A stretch of 64,000 bases of DNA from Yoonia sp. I 8.24 (GCF_022096995.1 NZ_JACXGQ010000005.1:310001-374000), one strand, 5' to 3'; shown: positions 39,637 through 49,280, counted from the stretch's first letter. Made by a program: numbers and translations. The notes: generated by a model from the sequence alone, not told the origin.

Positions 39637-40746
39637 TCACGCTAAGTCGCGGCGATATTGCGACGGGGTCATTCCTGTAAGCTTTTTGAACGCTGTGTTG
39701 AATGGAGATTTTGAATTGAATCCGGACGCATAGGCGATGTCCAACACGGTATTTTCTGCCTGCGCGGGGTCTTTCATCGCCTGTTGGGCCGCTTGGATGC
39801 GGTATTCATTGACGAATAGGTAAAAGTTCTTCTCATAGCGTGCGCTGATCACTTCGGTCAGGTGATGGCGTGGCACAGCCATCCGTTTCGAAAGCGTTTC
39901 GATCGTCAGGTTTGCGTCCAGATAAGGACGCTGTGATTGCATGAAAGTGTCAAGCCGCTGCGCAATGACATCTGCACGCTCAGGGCTTAAACCTGACCGA
40001 TCATATCGGGGTTTGGTTGATACCAATTCCTGCGTGTCAGGGGCAGGGGCCGTGTCGTCAGTAGGGGCATCGGCGTCAAAAACGCGATCTTGCTGAAGGC
40101 CGAAAAAGCTCAATCCCAAAATGGCGGCGATCAGGGCAAAAAGATGCAGATCCATCAGGTTGGGTTGGGAAAGAAACGCCGCGAGAAACAGTAAAAGAAA
40201 GACGCCGGTTACGCCCGCCGTCATCGCGCGGAGCCATCCCAAGGTGATGTGGTTCGGCAGGTTGGAGTAATGCCCAACCACGGCGTTCGCATGTCGATCT
40301 AACCGCCGAAATATCGCGATAGAATACGCGAGAAGAATACCGAGATTGATCGCGCCAACAACGCGAATGGACGTGCTAAAGGTGGCGACTTCAGGGTTTG
40401 GTGGGACGGGTGCCCAGCCGGTGATAATCTGCACCACACTCACCGCGAAAAAAGGCGCGAAATGTACGAGGTTTCGGGAAGTGATCCGGGTGACGTCCCC
40501 TGTCAGGCTTCCAACATATAGCCACATAAATGGTCCGTAGGTGAGCGGATAAACAAGGTTAGCGCGCAGAAGTGGGACTTTAATCTCTGGCCAAAGCTGC
40601 ATTACCGCACCAGAAACCAGCGGAAGCGCCATAAGGACCATCCAGACCGCCAAAATGGTGTCATTTAGCGACTTTGTACGCTTATTTAGTAAGAAAAACG
40701 TCGTAAAAAGCGCCTGGACGCTGCCGACAAAAAGCAAATGTTCCAT
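39637..40746 (-). CDS. Membrane-anchored AraC-type transcriptional regulator
   Basis: A 369-residue protein with about seven membrane helices in the first 225 residues and a C-terminal AraC DNA-binding domain (about 265-369; NTVLDIAYASGFNSKSPFNT holds the second HTH). This topology would let membrane sensing act directly on DNA. It lies 117 bases upstream of the second DUF1566 gene on the same strand and is the obvious candidate regulator of the DUF1566/lectin genes. An FNR-like box is centred 76.5 bases upstream. Confidence 0.9.
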   Translation of the reverse strand: MEHLLFVGSVQALFTTFFLLNKRTKSLNDTILAVWMVLMALPLVSGAVMQLWPEIKVPLLRANLVYPLTYGPFMWLYVGSLTGDVTRITSRNLVHFAPFFAVSVVQIITGWAPVPPNPEVATFSTSIRVVGAINLGILLAYSIAIFRRLDRHANAVVGHYSNLPNHITLGWLRAMTAGVTGVFLLLFLAAFLSQPNLMDLHLFALIAAILGLSFFGLQQDRVFDADAPTDDTAPAPDTQELVSTKPRYDRSGLSPERADVIAQRLDTFMQSQRPYLDANLTIETLSKRMAVPRHHLTEVISARYEKNFYLFVNEYRIQAAQQAMKDPAQAENTVLDIAYASGFNSKSPFNTAFKKLTGMTPSQYRRDLA

Positions 40747-40815
40747 GCGGCCTCTGTTGCAAAAGGGTTCTTTGCGATCTCAGTACCTCTATCAATGCAT
40801 TTGCGTAAACTCAAA

Positions 40816-40829
40816 TTGAGATGGATCAC
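40816..40829 (-). promoter_or_regulatory. FNR-like box upstream of the AraC-type gene
   Basis: TTGAG-ATGG-ATCAC keeps the TTGA-N6-TCA core but has two arm deviations. The distance to the regulator start is close to that seen for the phaC and phasin boxes. Weaker than those, so tentative. Confidence 0.4.
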
Positions 40830-40921
40830 AAGGCCGTTTGAGGCGGCTCGAAGTCGTATAGATGGGCCCGCTTGCGCGCATTCTTTCAAACACGCAACCC
40901 TGTCAAACGTCTTATCGGGTC

Positions 40922-40998
40922 TGGCGACCCCGGCAGGATTCGAACCTGCAACCTGCCCCTTAGGAGGGGGCTGCTCTATCCAGTTGAGCCACGGGGCC
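40922..40998 (-). tRNA. tRNA-Arg (anticodon CCT)
   Basis: Read on the minus strand, a full cloverleaf is visible. The acceptor stem GGCCCCG/CGGGGTC has one G-T pair. The D arm is GCTC...GAGC, the anticodon stem GCCCC/GGGGC with loop CTCCTAA (anticodon CCT), and the T arm GCAGG-TTCGAAT-CCTGC. CCA is encoded at 40922-40924. It decodes AGG. 77 bases including CCA. Confidence 0.97.
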
Positions 40999-41087
40999 GT
41001 TCTGGTCGATCAATGCCTACGTTTGTTCATCTGGTCAACGGGCCAAAGGACCGTTAACAATGGTGGATACAAAGACAGGATGACGCC

Positions 41088-42116
41088 GTGACGAGCCGCA
41101 ATAAACGCCCATTGACCCTGCGTGATGTATCCGAAGCTTCGGGCGTCAGCGAAATGACAGTTAGCCGTGTGCTGCGTAACAAAGGGGATGTAAGCGCTGC
41201 GACCCGCCAAAAGGTGCAGGATGCGGCCAAGCAGCTGGGCTATGTGCCCAACAAAATTGCCGGGGCTTTGGCATCGCAGCGCGTCAATCTGATTGCGGTT
41301 ATTATTCCGTCATTAGGAAACATGGTTTTCCCAGAAGTCTTGTCCGGCATTTCCGAAGTTCTTGAAGGTACGGAGTTGCAACCTGTGGTGGGTGTGACCG
41401 ATTATCTTCCTGAAAAGGAAGAAAAAGTTCTGTTTGAAATGCTGTCGTGGCGGCCCTCAGGGGTGATCATTGCAGGGCTGGAACATTCCGAAGCCTCGCG
41501 CGCGATGCTGCGCCAAGCAGGCATTCCGGTCGTTGAAATCATGGACGTTGATGGCGAACCAATTGACGCCTGTGTCGGGATTTCGCATCGCCGCGCGGGG
41601 CGTATCATGGCCGAAGAGATTCTTGCTGCGGGGTACAAGCGGATTGGCTTTATGGGCACGAAAATGCCGCTTGATCACCGTGCGCGCAAACGGTTCGAAG
41701 GGTTTACGCGTACCTTGGCCCAATCCGGCGTTGAGATCGCTGATCAGGAGTTTTACTCGGGCGGGTCTGCCTTGGCCAAGGGCCGAGAGATGACTGCGAA
41801 GATGGTTGAACGCACGCCTGATCTCGATTTCCTGTATTTCTCAAATGATATGATTGGCGCCGGTGGATTACTGTATTTGCTCGAAAAAGGGATCGATGTG
41901 CCGGGCAAAATTGGGTTGGCGGCGTTTAATGGTGTCGAGTTATTAGATGGTTTGCCGCGGCAACTTGCCACGATGGATGCCTGTCGCCGCGAGATCGGCG
42001 TGAAGGCAGCCCAGATTATCGCGGATTACCACAGTGGTGCGGATCAAGAAGATGGGCAGTTGGTGACACTTAGCCCTAAGCTGGCCTTTGGTGATACGCT
42101 GCGCCCCCGCAGGTAA
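41088..42116 (+). CDS. LacI-family regulator, gluconate-repressor-like
   Basis: A 342-residue regulator with an N-terminal LacI helix-turn-helix (TLRDVSEASGVSEMTVSRVL, about residues 9-28) and a PBP-like effector domain; overall similar to GntR-type gluconate repressors. Starts at GTG 41088 with AGGA about seven bases upstream. It stands alone between the tRNA and a hemerythrin-like gene; no sugar genes adjoin it, so its targets are elsewhere or unknown. Confidence 0.88.
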   Translation: MTSRNKRPLTLRDVSEASGVSEMTVSRVLRNKGDVSAATRQKVQDAAKQLGYVPNKIAGALASQRVNLIAVIIPSLGNMVFPEVLSGISEVLEGTELQPVVGVTDYLPEKEEKVLFEMLSWRPSGVIIAGLEHSEASRAMLRQAGIPVVEIMDVDGEPIDACVGISHRRAGRIMAEEILAAGYKRIGFMGTKMPLDHRARKRFEGFTRTLAQSGVEIADQEFYSGGSALAKGREMTAKMVERTPDLDFLYFSNDMIGAGGLLYLLEKGIDVPGKIGLAAFNGVELLDGLPRQLATMDACRREIGVKAAQIIADYHSGADQEDGQLVTLSPKLAFGDTLRPRR

Positions 42117-42203
42117 GGCCTGCATCTGAGCACATAAGTAACTGACCCATTTCGCATGCATTGCGCTAGGTTGGGCACAGCGAAAGTGACCGATAGGACT
42201 GCC

Positions 42204-42779
42204 ATGACCCCTGAACTCGCACTTGCCAAACGCGCGGGCTTACTCGATCCGCTGCGCGTTTTGATCAAAGAGTTTCCGCGCGAAGCCTGGCAGTCGCATG
42301 CCGCGTATTCGCAATTAATCGCGTTTTGGTTGGACCGCCATCTGATGTTTCGGCGTCTGTTGGCGCATCTGTACGATGATCTGCAAGGCGTCATGGATGG
42401 GCAAAACGATCCCGAAATCTACAAACGGGCGCTGTCGCGTTTTGGTGGCATGTTGATCAATCAACTGCACGGACATCATCAAATTGAGGATGCAAAGTAT
42501 TTCCCTGTCATGGCGCAGCTCGACACACGGGTTTCGCGGGGGTTTGATCTGTTGGATTCAGATCACCATGCAATGGATGAGTTGTTGTCTGGTTTGGCAG
42601 ATTCAGCGAATGCCGTTTTGCAGACGGATGTGGGTAAGCCCCCTGCCTTTCACGATACATTAGGTGGTCTGCACGGTGTCCTTGATCGGTTTGGTGCGAT
42701 GCTCAATAGGCATTTGATTGATGAAGAAGAGTTGGTTGTGCCCGTCTTGCTGAAATATGCGCCTGCCCAATTCCAGTAA
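42204..42779 (+). CDS. Hemerythrin HHE-domain protein
   Basis: A 191-residue four-helix protein with hemerythrin-type metal ligands: HAAYSQLIAFWLDRH, HGHHQIEDAKYFP, DSDHHAMDE and NRHLIDEEE. Such proteins bind a di-iron centre and may sense or scavenge O2, NO or iron; role here unknown. ATG 42204 has AGGA six bases upstream. A bidirectional terminator separates it from the convergent PilJ-like gene. Confidence 0.85.
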   Translation: MTPELALAKRAGLLDPLRVLIKEFPREAWQSHAAYSQLIAFWLDRHLMFRRLLAHLYDDLQGVMDGQNDPEIYKRALSRFGGMLINQLHGHHQIEDAKYFPVMAQLDTRVSRGFDLLDSDHHAMDELLSGLADSANAVLQTDVGKPPAFHDTLGGLHGVLDRFGAMLNRHLIDEEELVVPVLLKYAPAQFQ

Positions 42780-42783
42780 CGTA

Positions 42784-42811
42784 AAAAAGGCGCCACAATG
42801 GGCGCCCCTTT
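42784..42811. terminator. Bidirectional terminator
   Basis: AAAAAGGCGCC-ACAATG-GGCGCCCCTTT: a 6-bp GC stem with an A-run before and a short T-run after, between convergent genes. Confidence 0.7.
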
Positions 42812-42829
42812 CATTAGCATTCATGCGCC

Positions 42830-43774
42830 CTAAAGGCCCAGTTTTGAGTTTTTGTCGTAGAGGATGGTCACGTTGTTCATCCGCGCCTCAATGCCGAGGA
42901 AGGCAAAGAACAGACGCTGTCGTGCGGCTTCGTCGACACCCGCGCCGCTTTGAACTTGCTCAAGAAGCGGCTGCACTGTGTCCCATTCCTCAACTGCGAA
43001 CTGCAGGCCTTCTTCGATCCGGGGTGTTGGCGGGGGGCGTACCCCAACGCTTTCCAGCCCGTTGCGTAAAGCCGTCAACGTGTCACTGAACAGCTTGCTG
43101 TTGCGCGCGAGATCGGCTTGGGCCTGTTCGACGTTAATACCCGATGCAATGAGGCAAACATCTTTGGACATTTGCGCGGCCAATGTCCGCTGACGACCCG
43201 AAAGGTCGATCAAAAGCGCATCGGCATGAAGCAATGCAACTGGGTCGGCATATTGGCCGGTGATTTCACTCACCAGAACGTTTGCAGTGTGCAATAGCGG
43301 GTCACTTTGGTCTGCGAGTGCCTTGATCTGCGCGTTGTCGTTACCGGCAACGGCGGTGGCTGTCGCCTGTTCAAGAAGCGGCCCCCACGATGTGTTCAGC
43401 TCTTCCATCACTTGCAACGTGCGTGGGCGGACTTCTGTACCCAACACGCCCATGCGGCGATTTCCATTGAGCAGAGCGTCGGCGATCACGCCGAATTGCT
43501 GCGCCGAGATTTCGAGGACAGCTTGGCTTTCACGGACTGTGATACCAGAGTTGAGGTTGCAAGCCGAAGCAATGATGCGTTGGCTAAGCGTCGAAAGCTG
43601 GCCGGCAATGTTAATGCGTTCGCTGGCACCTATGTCTGTCGCGATGCTCTGGGCAGATGCGCCTGTCGCAATGCAAAAGCTGATCGAGGCCGCTGTAGCA
43701 ACTCGGCTAAGTCCTGAGAACGTGAACCGCCGAGACGTTGCTAACGTGGTCGTTAGTGTTGTGTGATATGACAT
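42830..43774 (-). CDS. Exported protein with tandem PilJ-type sensor domains
   Basis: A 314-residue protein. A long signal peptide (about residues 1-42, ending GASAQ) precedes two copies of the PilJ/NarX-like helical sensor domain (about 50-135, with INIAGQLSTLSQRI; and about 185-270, with IDLSGRQRTLAAQM). In pili chemoreceptors and NarX-like kinases this domain is the periplasmic sensor, but here no kinase, HAMP or methyl-accepting part follows. AAGGA precedes the ATG. It is downstream of the PstS-OmpA gene, separated by a hairpin. Confidence 0.82.
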   Translation of the reverse strand: MSYHTTLTTTLATSRRFTFSGLSRVATAASISFCIATGASAQSIATDIGASERINIAGQLSTLSQRIIASACNLNSGITVRESQAVLEISAQQFGVIADALLNGNRRMGVLGTEVRPRTLQVMEELNTSWGPLLEQATATAVAGNDNAQIKALADQSDPLLHTANVLVSEITGQYADPVALLHADALLIDLSGRQRTLAAQMSKDVCLIASGINVEQAQADLARNSKLFSDTLTALRNGLESVGVRPPPTPRIEEGLQFAVEEWDTVQPLLEQVQSGAGVDEAARQRLFFAFLGIEARMNNVTILYDKNSKLGL

Positions 43775-43829
43775 ATCGTTTCCTTATCGTTTCCATCCCA
43801 TACGGCGCTGAGGGCAATGTGAAGATGTC

Positions 43830-43854
43830 CGCCGAGTACTCCCCATACTCGGCG
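43830..43854 (-). other. Stable hairpin between PstS-OmpA and PilJ-like genes
   Basis: CGCCGAGTA and TACTCGGCG form a perfect 9-bp stem with a 7-base loop. In the direction of the flanking genes no T-run follows, so I read it as a processing, stabilising or partial-termination structure. Confidence 0.6.
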
Positions 43855-43911
43855 AAAAATTGCCCGATGCACGTATCCGATTTAGGTACGGTTGGTCTTT
43901 AACTGGGCAAG

Positions 43912-45489
43912 TTAAGCGGGTGACTTGATCCAGACTTCGACGCGACGGTTGATGCGACGGCCTTCTTGGGTCGCGTTACAGCCAGAGGGTGCTACCTCCC
44001 CGTATCCGATCGATGAAATAGAGATGTCATTCAAACGGTTACCTGCATATGCGGCCAATTCTTGTGAGACTTGGGACGCGCGCTGTTCTGACAGAACACG
44101 GTTACCGTCAAACTGCCCAACATCATCGGTGAAGCCGACCAGAAGGACTTCTGAACCTGCAGGCTGCGTTTCAAGGTATTCAACAAGACGGTCACGGTCG
44201 ATCCGGCCGCGTTCATCAAGCTGTGCGGATCCTGTCCGGAAGCGGAACGTTGTGGACAGGCGATCATAGTCGACCATCTGGGCGAGCATCTGGCGCATAA
44301 ATCCGGCTTCATAAGCATCAGCAGCTGGGTCAAGCAAACTAAGTCCGCGGCTGCCATCAAGTGATTGTTCGCGGCGATCAACTGCAAATCCGATAAAGCC
44401 AGCTTTGCCGATCAGGCTGTCCGCAGCGTTTGACGTCGCAAATTCTACGAATGCGCGCGATTGGTCAGAAATTGTGTCTGCGCGTGTGTAAAGATACAGC
44501 CGACGCTGCAGCGCGTATTCTTCGGTACGGGCTGAGAATGCGTCAGGTGTCATTGTGATCCCGCATTCGTTGATCAAGCTCACAGGGTTCGCGCCACGCT
44601 GGAACGAATAACCGACAACGCCGATTGCGCCTTGTGTTGCGTTAACCAATTGAGAAGCTTCGCTGCCAGATCCTGCAATCTGCGCCCCAGATGCAAGCGA
44701 CGCTGTGGTGTCGCCAAAAATGCGGTCTTCAAACACGGTCCGTGTGCCAGAGTCTTCTGATTGGGTGACGACGACGATTGGCAAATCTGGGCCATCAACC
44801 TGTGACCAGTTTGTGATTTGGCCGGAATAGATGGCGCGGACTTGATTGGTCGTCAGCGTTTCAATCGGGTTCTCGGCGTTGGTAATCATAACAAGGCTGT
44901 CGATTGCGACAATGTGTTCTTGGGCAGGGTCAACCATGTTGCCCGCGCCTGCGTCACGTAAGCTGCGTGCCTCGCCGGGGACAATTCGGCGCGAAGACAT
45001 CGTTATTTCGGCCTCTTCAGCCAGAAGCTTTTGGAAACCGTCCGTTGATCCTGTCCCGCTAACAAGGATAGAGGTGAGATCGTCACCAAAGCCCTGATCT
45101 GCAGTGAGCGTCGCGATCAATTCACCGCTTTGGCCAGTGTTACCTAGTGCCGCAGCCGCATCAAGCGATCCGGCGTAACCTTCTAAGAGAAGCGGCATCA
45201 GGCCGGATCCAACGACGTCAGAACCCGCAATAGTGATGTCCGTTTCAACAGCACCGAGCGATGGGCAAGATTCGCCCGAACAGCTCACCCGGCTTGCTGC
45301 GACCCGCAATTCTCCGAGTGCGGTTGCAATGACATAGGCGTTGTCTTGGAAATCGACAAATTCACCTGTCATGTTCACGGTGCCATCTGCGGATGACAAT
45401 GTCACTTCACCAGCATGTGCCAGACTTGCGATTGTCAGTCCGCTCGCAAGGGTCATCATGCTTAGTGATTTATTTGTTCGCTTACTCAT
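43912..45489 (-). CDS. PstS-like binding domain fused to OmpA peptidoglycan-binding domain
   Basis: A 525-residue exported protein. The signal peptide ends near residue 26 (SLAHAGE). After a short beta-rich part with a disulphide-like Cys pair comes a PstS-type domain (about 80-370; VSGTGSTDGFQKLLAEE and QSEDSGTRTVFED are phosphate-loop-like). The OmpA C-terminal domain (about 405-523; LLVGFTDDVG, LSEQRASQVS, GRRINRRVEVW) would anchor it to peptidoglycan. It therefore probably binds phosphate or a related anion at the cell wall without its own transporter. ATG 45489 follows GGAGGAG with long spacing. Confidence 0.88.
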   Translation of the reverse strand: MSKRTNKSLSMMTLASGLTIASLAHAGEVTLSSADGTVNMTGEFVDFQDNAYVIATALGELRVAASRVSCSGESCPSLGAVETDITIAGSDVVGSGLMPLLLEGYAGSLDAAAALGNTGQSGELIATLTADQGFGDDLTSILVSGTGSTDGFQKLLAEEAEITMSSRRIVPGEARSLRDAGAGNMVDPAQEHIVAIDSLVMITNAENPIETLTTNQVRAIYSGQITNWSQVDGPDLPIVVVTQSEDSGTRTVFEDRIFGDTTASLASGAQIAGSGSEASQLVNATQGAIGVVGYSFQRGANPVSLINECGITMTPDAFSARTEEYALQRRLYLYTRADTISDQSRAFVEFATSNAADSLIGKAGFIGFAVDRREQSLDGSRGLSLLDPAADAYEAGFMRQMLAQMVDYDRLSTTFRFRTGSAQLDERGRIDRDRLVEYLETQPAGSEVLLVGFTDDVGQFDGNRVLSEQRASQVSQELAAYAGNRLNDISISSIGYGEVAPSGCNATQEGRRINRRVEVWIKSPA

Positions 45490-45776
45490 TGTTAATAACT
45501 CTCCTCCCCGTAACATTTTCTGCTGTGGTGGTGGCAAAAACAGCTGAAGGGATATGTTCGGGTCTTTGTTGTTGGGTAAGTGCTATTAACCGTTTCAATT
45601 GTGCGCAAAATGCGGCGAATTCTTTCCAAATTCGAGGAAATGGCATCAATACCGATCAAAATGTCAATTTTTGTGGCCTAAGTTACGACCTAAAGCTGCA
45701 TTTGATATAAAAACACGTGGTTCAAGTGTTTTTACAACCGATAGGTGATTCGTGCGGCGGATTGTCACATATCTTT
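45490..45776 (-). other. 287-base AT-rich region upstream of the PstS-OmpA gene
   Basis: Holds the terminator at 45709-45733 and presumably the promoter of the PstS-OmpA gene. A small inverted repeat CGAATT...AATTCG around 45613-45632 could be an operator. No gene is convincing here. Confidence 0.4.
45709..45733 (-). terminator. Terminator after the membrane winged-helix gene
   Basis: AAAAACAC and GTGTTTTT form an 8-bp stem with a 9-base loop; read leftward the transcript ends in a U-run. It separates the winged-helix gene from the PstS-OmpA gene. Confidence 0.6.
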
Positions 45777-46475
45777 CTAGACCATGCGAATAACATCTTT
45801 ATCGATTGCCAACATATAGCCCTGACGCGCGATATTTTTGACCAATAGTTCACTGACCATCTGGTTCCCCAGCGTATCGCGCAGGCGCTTGATCCGAGTA
45901 GCGCCGGCGGCTTCTTCGCAGTCGGAACTGTCGCGTCCTGAAATAACGCCTTCGATTTCGGCGCCCGATAGTACCTCGTCATCCATGCGGGCTTCGGCCA
46001 AGACCGAAAGTGTTTCAATCGCCGCCGCGGTCAGCTTGAATTCAAAATCGTTCAGGTAGACTGCTTTTTGATCGCGGCTGATGGTCAATGAATTGACTTC
46101 GATCCCTTGGCGTTCGATTCGGCCCATACGGCGGTTCAGCACAACGAGCATCGCAAGAAACGCGACAGCTGCGATTAACAGTGCTGTCGCGAACACCAGC
46201 AGTACAAAGATGACAAAGCGGTAGGATGACAACGTATCCGAAAATGCTGTCCCGGAATGGGCCAGAATTTCGAGCAGTTTAATTTCGGCGTTCCCGGTCA
46301 ACGTGTCATTTTCAACAAACAAACGTTCCACGCGCACATTAAATGCATTGGCGTCAGGTAGGTTGATGAACAAGAGAACAGCCGCGATGGTCAAGATCAG
46401 GACAATTGCGACGATGCCCGCAACCACAATCCGCGATCCAATTTCACGTGCCTCAGTAGCGGAGGAAGTAGTCAC
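45777..46475 (-). CDS. Membrane protein with C-terminal winged-helix DNA-binding domain
   Basis: A 232-residue protein with two membrane helices (about residues 16-39 and 86-113) around a periplasmic loop of about 45 residues. The C-terminal cytoplasmic domain (about 130-232) resembles the OmpR/PhoB/ToxR winged helix: FKLTAAAIETLSVLAE, TRIKRLRDTLGNQ, LLVKNIARQGYML. ToxR-type regulators have the opposite order. The frame is open to 46529; GTG 46475 has GAAGGG nine bases upstream, while ATG 46511 is possible. It overlaps the preceding small gene by 23 bases. Confidence 0.72.
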   Translation of the reverse strand: MTTSSATEAREIGSRIVVAGIVAIVLILTIAAVLLFINLPDANAFNVRVERLFVENDTLTGNAEIKLLEILAHSGTAFSDTLSSYRFVIFVLLVFATALLIAAVAFLAMLVVLNRRMGRIERQGIEVNSLTISRDQKAVYLNDFEFKLTAAAIETLSVLAEARMDDEVLSGAEIEGVISGRDSSDCEEAAGATRIKRLRDTLGNQMVSELLVKNIARQGYMLAIDKDVIRMV

Positions 46476-46734
46476 CAGCGCTGTCCCTTCTTTCTTGCAG
46501 CCCTGCGTCATCAAAGACGCCAAGCACATTCAATAGTTCCCAGCCATCTGCCCGTAGCGCGGCGCGAAGCTGATCTTCGGCTGACCGTACACTACAAGCG
46601 TCACGTACCTGTGTCACACCATAGTGAAGTCGCAGTGGGTCGTCTTGCTTGGCCTTATAATCGGCATAGCAATCGGCTTGGGCGGCACCCGCAGTCAGAC
46701 AAAACGTCATGAATGTATAAGAAAGAATTTTCAT
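46453..46734 (-). CDS. Small secreted Cys-containing protein
   Basis: A 93-residue protein with a signal peptide (about residues 1-20, TAGAAQA) and two cysteines in the mature part (ADCYADYKAKQDDP and RDACSVRSAEDQ) that could form one disulphide. I do not recognise the family; similar short secreted proteins are common in Rhodobacterales. It overlaps the winged-helix gene and is likely co-transcribed. ATG 46734 follows TTGGAA. Confidence 0.65.
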   Translation of the reverse strand: MKILSYTFMTFCLTAGAAQADCYADYKAKQDDPLRLHYGVTQVRDACSVRSAEDQLRAALRADGWELLNVLGVFDDAGLQERRDSAGDYFLRY

Positions 46735-46902
46735 GGTTTCCAACTGACCTCAAAGCGCCGTGATATTCAATAACTTCCGATGTTATCGCGCGGGCCATCG
46801 TATAACCATCCCCCGATATTGTTTGGCAGCCGGTTTGGGCTGCAATTTCGTTTCATCAGCGTCGATCCGTCCACAAAGGCGCAACAGATGAAAGGAAAAC
46901 TC

Positions 46903-47328
46903 ATGTTTAAACCACTGATAGCGGGGGTTGCTGCCCTGTCACTTACTTTTGCGGCGGCCGCGCCCGCACAGGCCAATGGCATTGACCGCGACGATGCAGG
47001 GAAGATTATTTTTGGGCTAGTTGCCTTGGCTGCGTTGGGCGCGGCAATTGAAAACCGGAATGACAATGACGACCGCGTCACGCAAACCCGGTCACCAGAA
47101 AGGCAGCCTACGCAACGAAATCAAACGCGCCTGCCCTCTGAATGTCTGCGCGAGGTTGGTCGAAACGACCAGATTTTTACGCGCAATTGTTTGCAAAGGA
47201 ATGATGTGCGCGTGAATACACTTCCTAACCGCTGCGAAGTGCGCGTGTTCACTCGAAATGGATCACGCAACGGTTTTGACCCCAGCTGTCTGCGTCAAGA
47301 AGGGTACCGTATTGATCGGCGTCATTAA
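46903..47328 (+). CDS. Small secreted protein, conserved hypothetical
   Basis: A 141-residue exported protein: signal peptide to about residue 23 (PAQANG), then one hydrophobic segment (IIFGLVALAALGAAIE, about 31-47), then a basic, Arg/Asn-rich C-terminal region with four regularly spaced cysteines (LPSECLREV, TRNCLQRND, PNRCEVRVF, DPSCLRQEG). Function unknown. AAAGGA before ATG 46903; the open frame upstream to 46780 is unlikely coding. A strong terminator follows. Confidence 0.7.
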   Translation: MFKPLIAGVAALSLTFAAAAPAQANGIDRDDAGKIIFGLVALAALGAAIENRNDNDDRVTQTRSPERQPTQRNQTRLPSECLREVGRNDQIFTRNCLQRNDVRVNTLPNRCEVRVFTRNGSRNGFDPSCLRQEGYRIDRRH

Positions 47329-47376
47329 GGCGTCGGCATAAAGCGCGGCTTCAAGCCCCGGTCGCCGCGCCACCTT

Positions 47377-47411
47377 GGGGCAAGGGTTCGATATGGCCCT
47401 TGCCCCTTTTT
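47377..47411 (+). terminator. Strong rho-independent terminator
   Basis: GGGGCAAGGG (47377-47386) pairs perfectly with CCCTTGCCCC (47397-47406), loop of 10, followed by five Ts. Ends the transcript of the small secreted gene. Confidence 0.88.
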
Positions 47412-47448
47412 ATCTTGAAACGCAGCCAGCGTTCTGGTCACTGGCCGT

Positions 47449-48066
47449 ATGACAACACCAGATTATATATTTGAACAGGCCGCGTTGGCGCGCGGCTTTT
47501 CCGCAATCGCTGGCGTAGACGAAGTTGGGCGCGGGCCTTTGGCCGGACCTGTTGTCGCCGCCGCAGTCATTCTGGACCCAGAAAATATTCCGGCAGGGCT
47601 AAACGACAGTAAGAAACTGACCGCAAAGAAGCGCGATGCGCTTTACGACGCGATTATGGATGCGGCGGAGGTGTCGCTGGCGCAGGCTACGGTGGCCGAG
47701 ATTGACGAACATAACATCCTGCGTGCGTCCCATATCGCGATGGTGCGCGCGATTGCGGGGCTAGCGCGCCCTGCAGATCATACGCTGATCGACGGCAATC
47801 TTGTACCGCGCGGTTTAGACATTTCGAATGAGACAATCATCAAAGGGGATGGGCGCAGCCTGTCGATTGCGGCGGCTTCAGTCATTGCCAAAGTGTGGCG
47901 CGATAGACACATGGTGGATTTGGCGCAACAGTACCCCGGTTATGGCTGGGAAAAGAACGCTGGTTACCCAACAGCGGTGCATAAAAGCGGCTTGGTCGAA
48001 TTGGGTGTCACCCCACACCATAGACGTTCGTTCAAACCGGTGCACAATATCTTGTATCAAGAGTAA
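47449..48066 (+). CDS. rnhB: Ribonuclease HII
   Basis: Removes ribonucleotides and RNA from RNA-DNA hybrids. The 205-residue protein carries the RNase HII motif GVDEVGRGPLAGPVVAAAV (catalytic Asp-Glu), the third acid in IDGNLVPRG and the final PHHRRSFKPV. Starts 38 bases after the upstream terminator; no good Shine-Dalgarno, so it may be leader-poor. Upstream of ccrM on the same strand. Confidence 0.95.
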   Translation: MTTPDYIFEQAALARGFSAIAGVDEVGRGPLAGPVVAAAVILDPENIPAGLNDSKKLTAKKRDALYDAIMDAAEVSLAQATVAEIDEHNILRASHIAMVRAIAGLARPADHTLIDGNLVPRGLDISNETIIKGDGRSLSIAAASVIAKVWRDRHMVDLAQQYPGYGWEKNAGYPTAVHKSGLVELGVTPHHRRSFKPVHNILYQE

Positions 48067-48079
48067 ATTGTAACCCATT

Positions 48080-48118
48080 GATTCAATAAAGCTTTTGACA
48101 GCGAATCGTCTGTGACTC
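48080..48118. promoter_or_regulatory. Three GANTC methylation sites in the ccrM upstream region
   Basis: GATTC (48080-48084), GAATC (48103-48107) and GACTC (48114-48118) fall within 39 bp. A GANTC site is expected about once per 256 bp. They lie just before ccrM, whose product methylates this sequence, so expression probably depends on its own methylation state, as known for the Caulobacter ccrM promoter. Confidence 0.65.
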
Positions 48119-48125
48119 ACACTAG

Positions 48126-49280
<1,155 letters not shown>

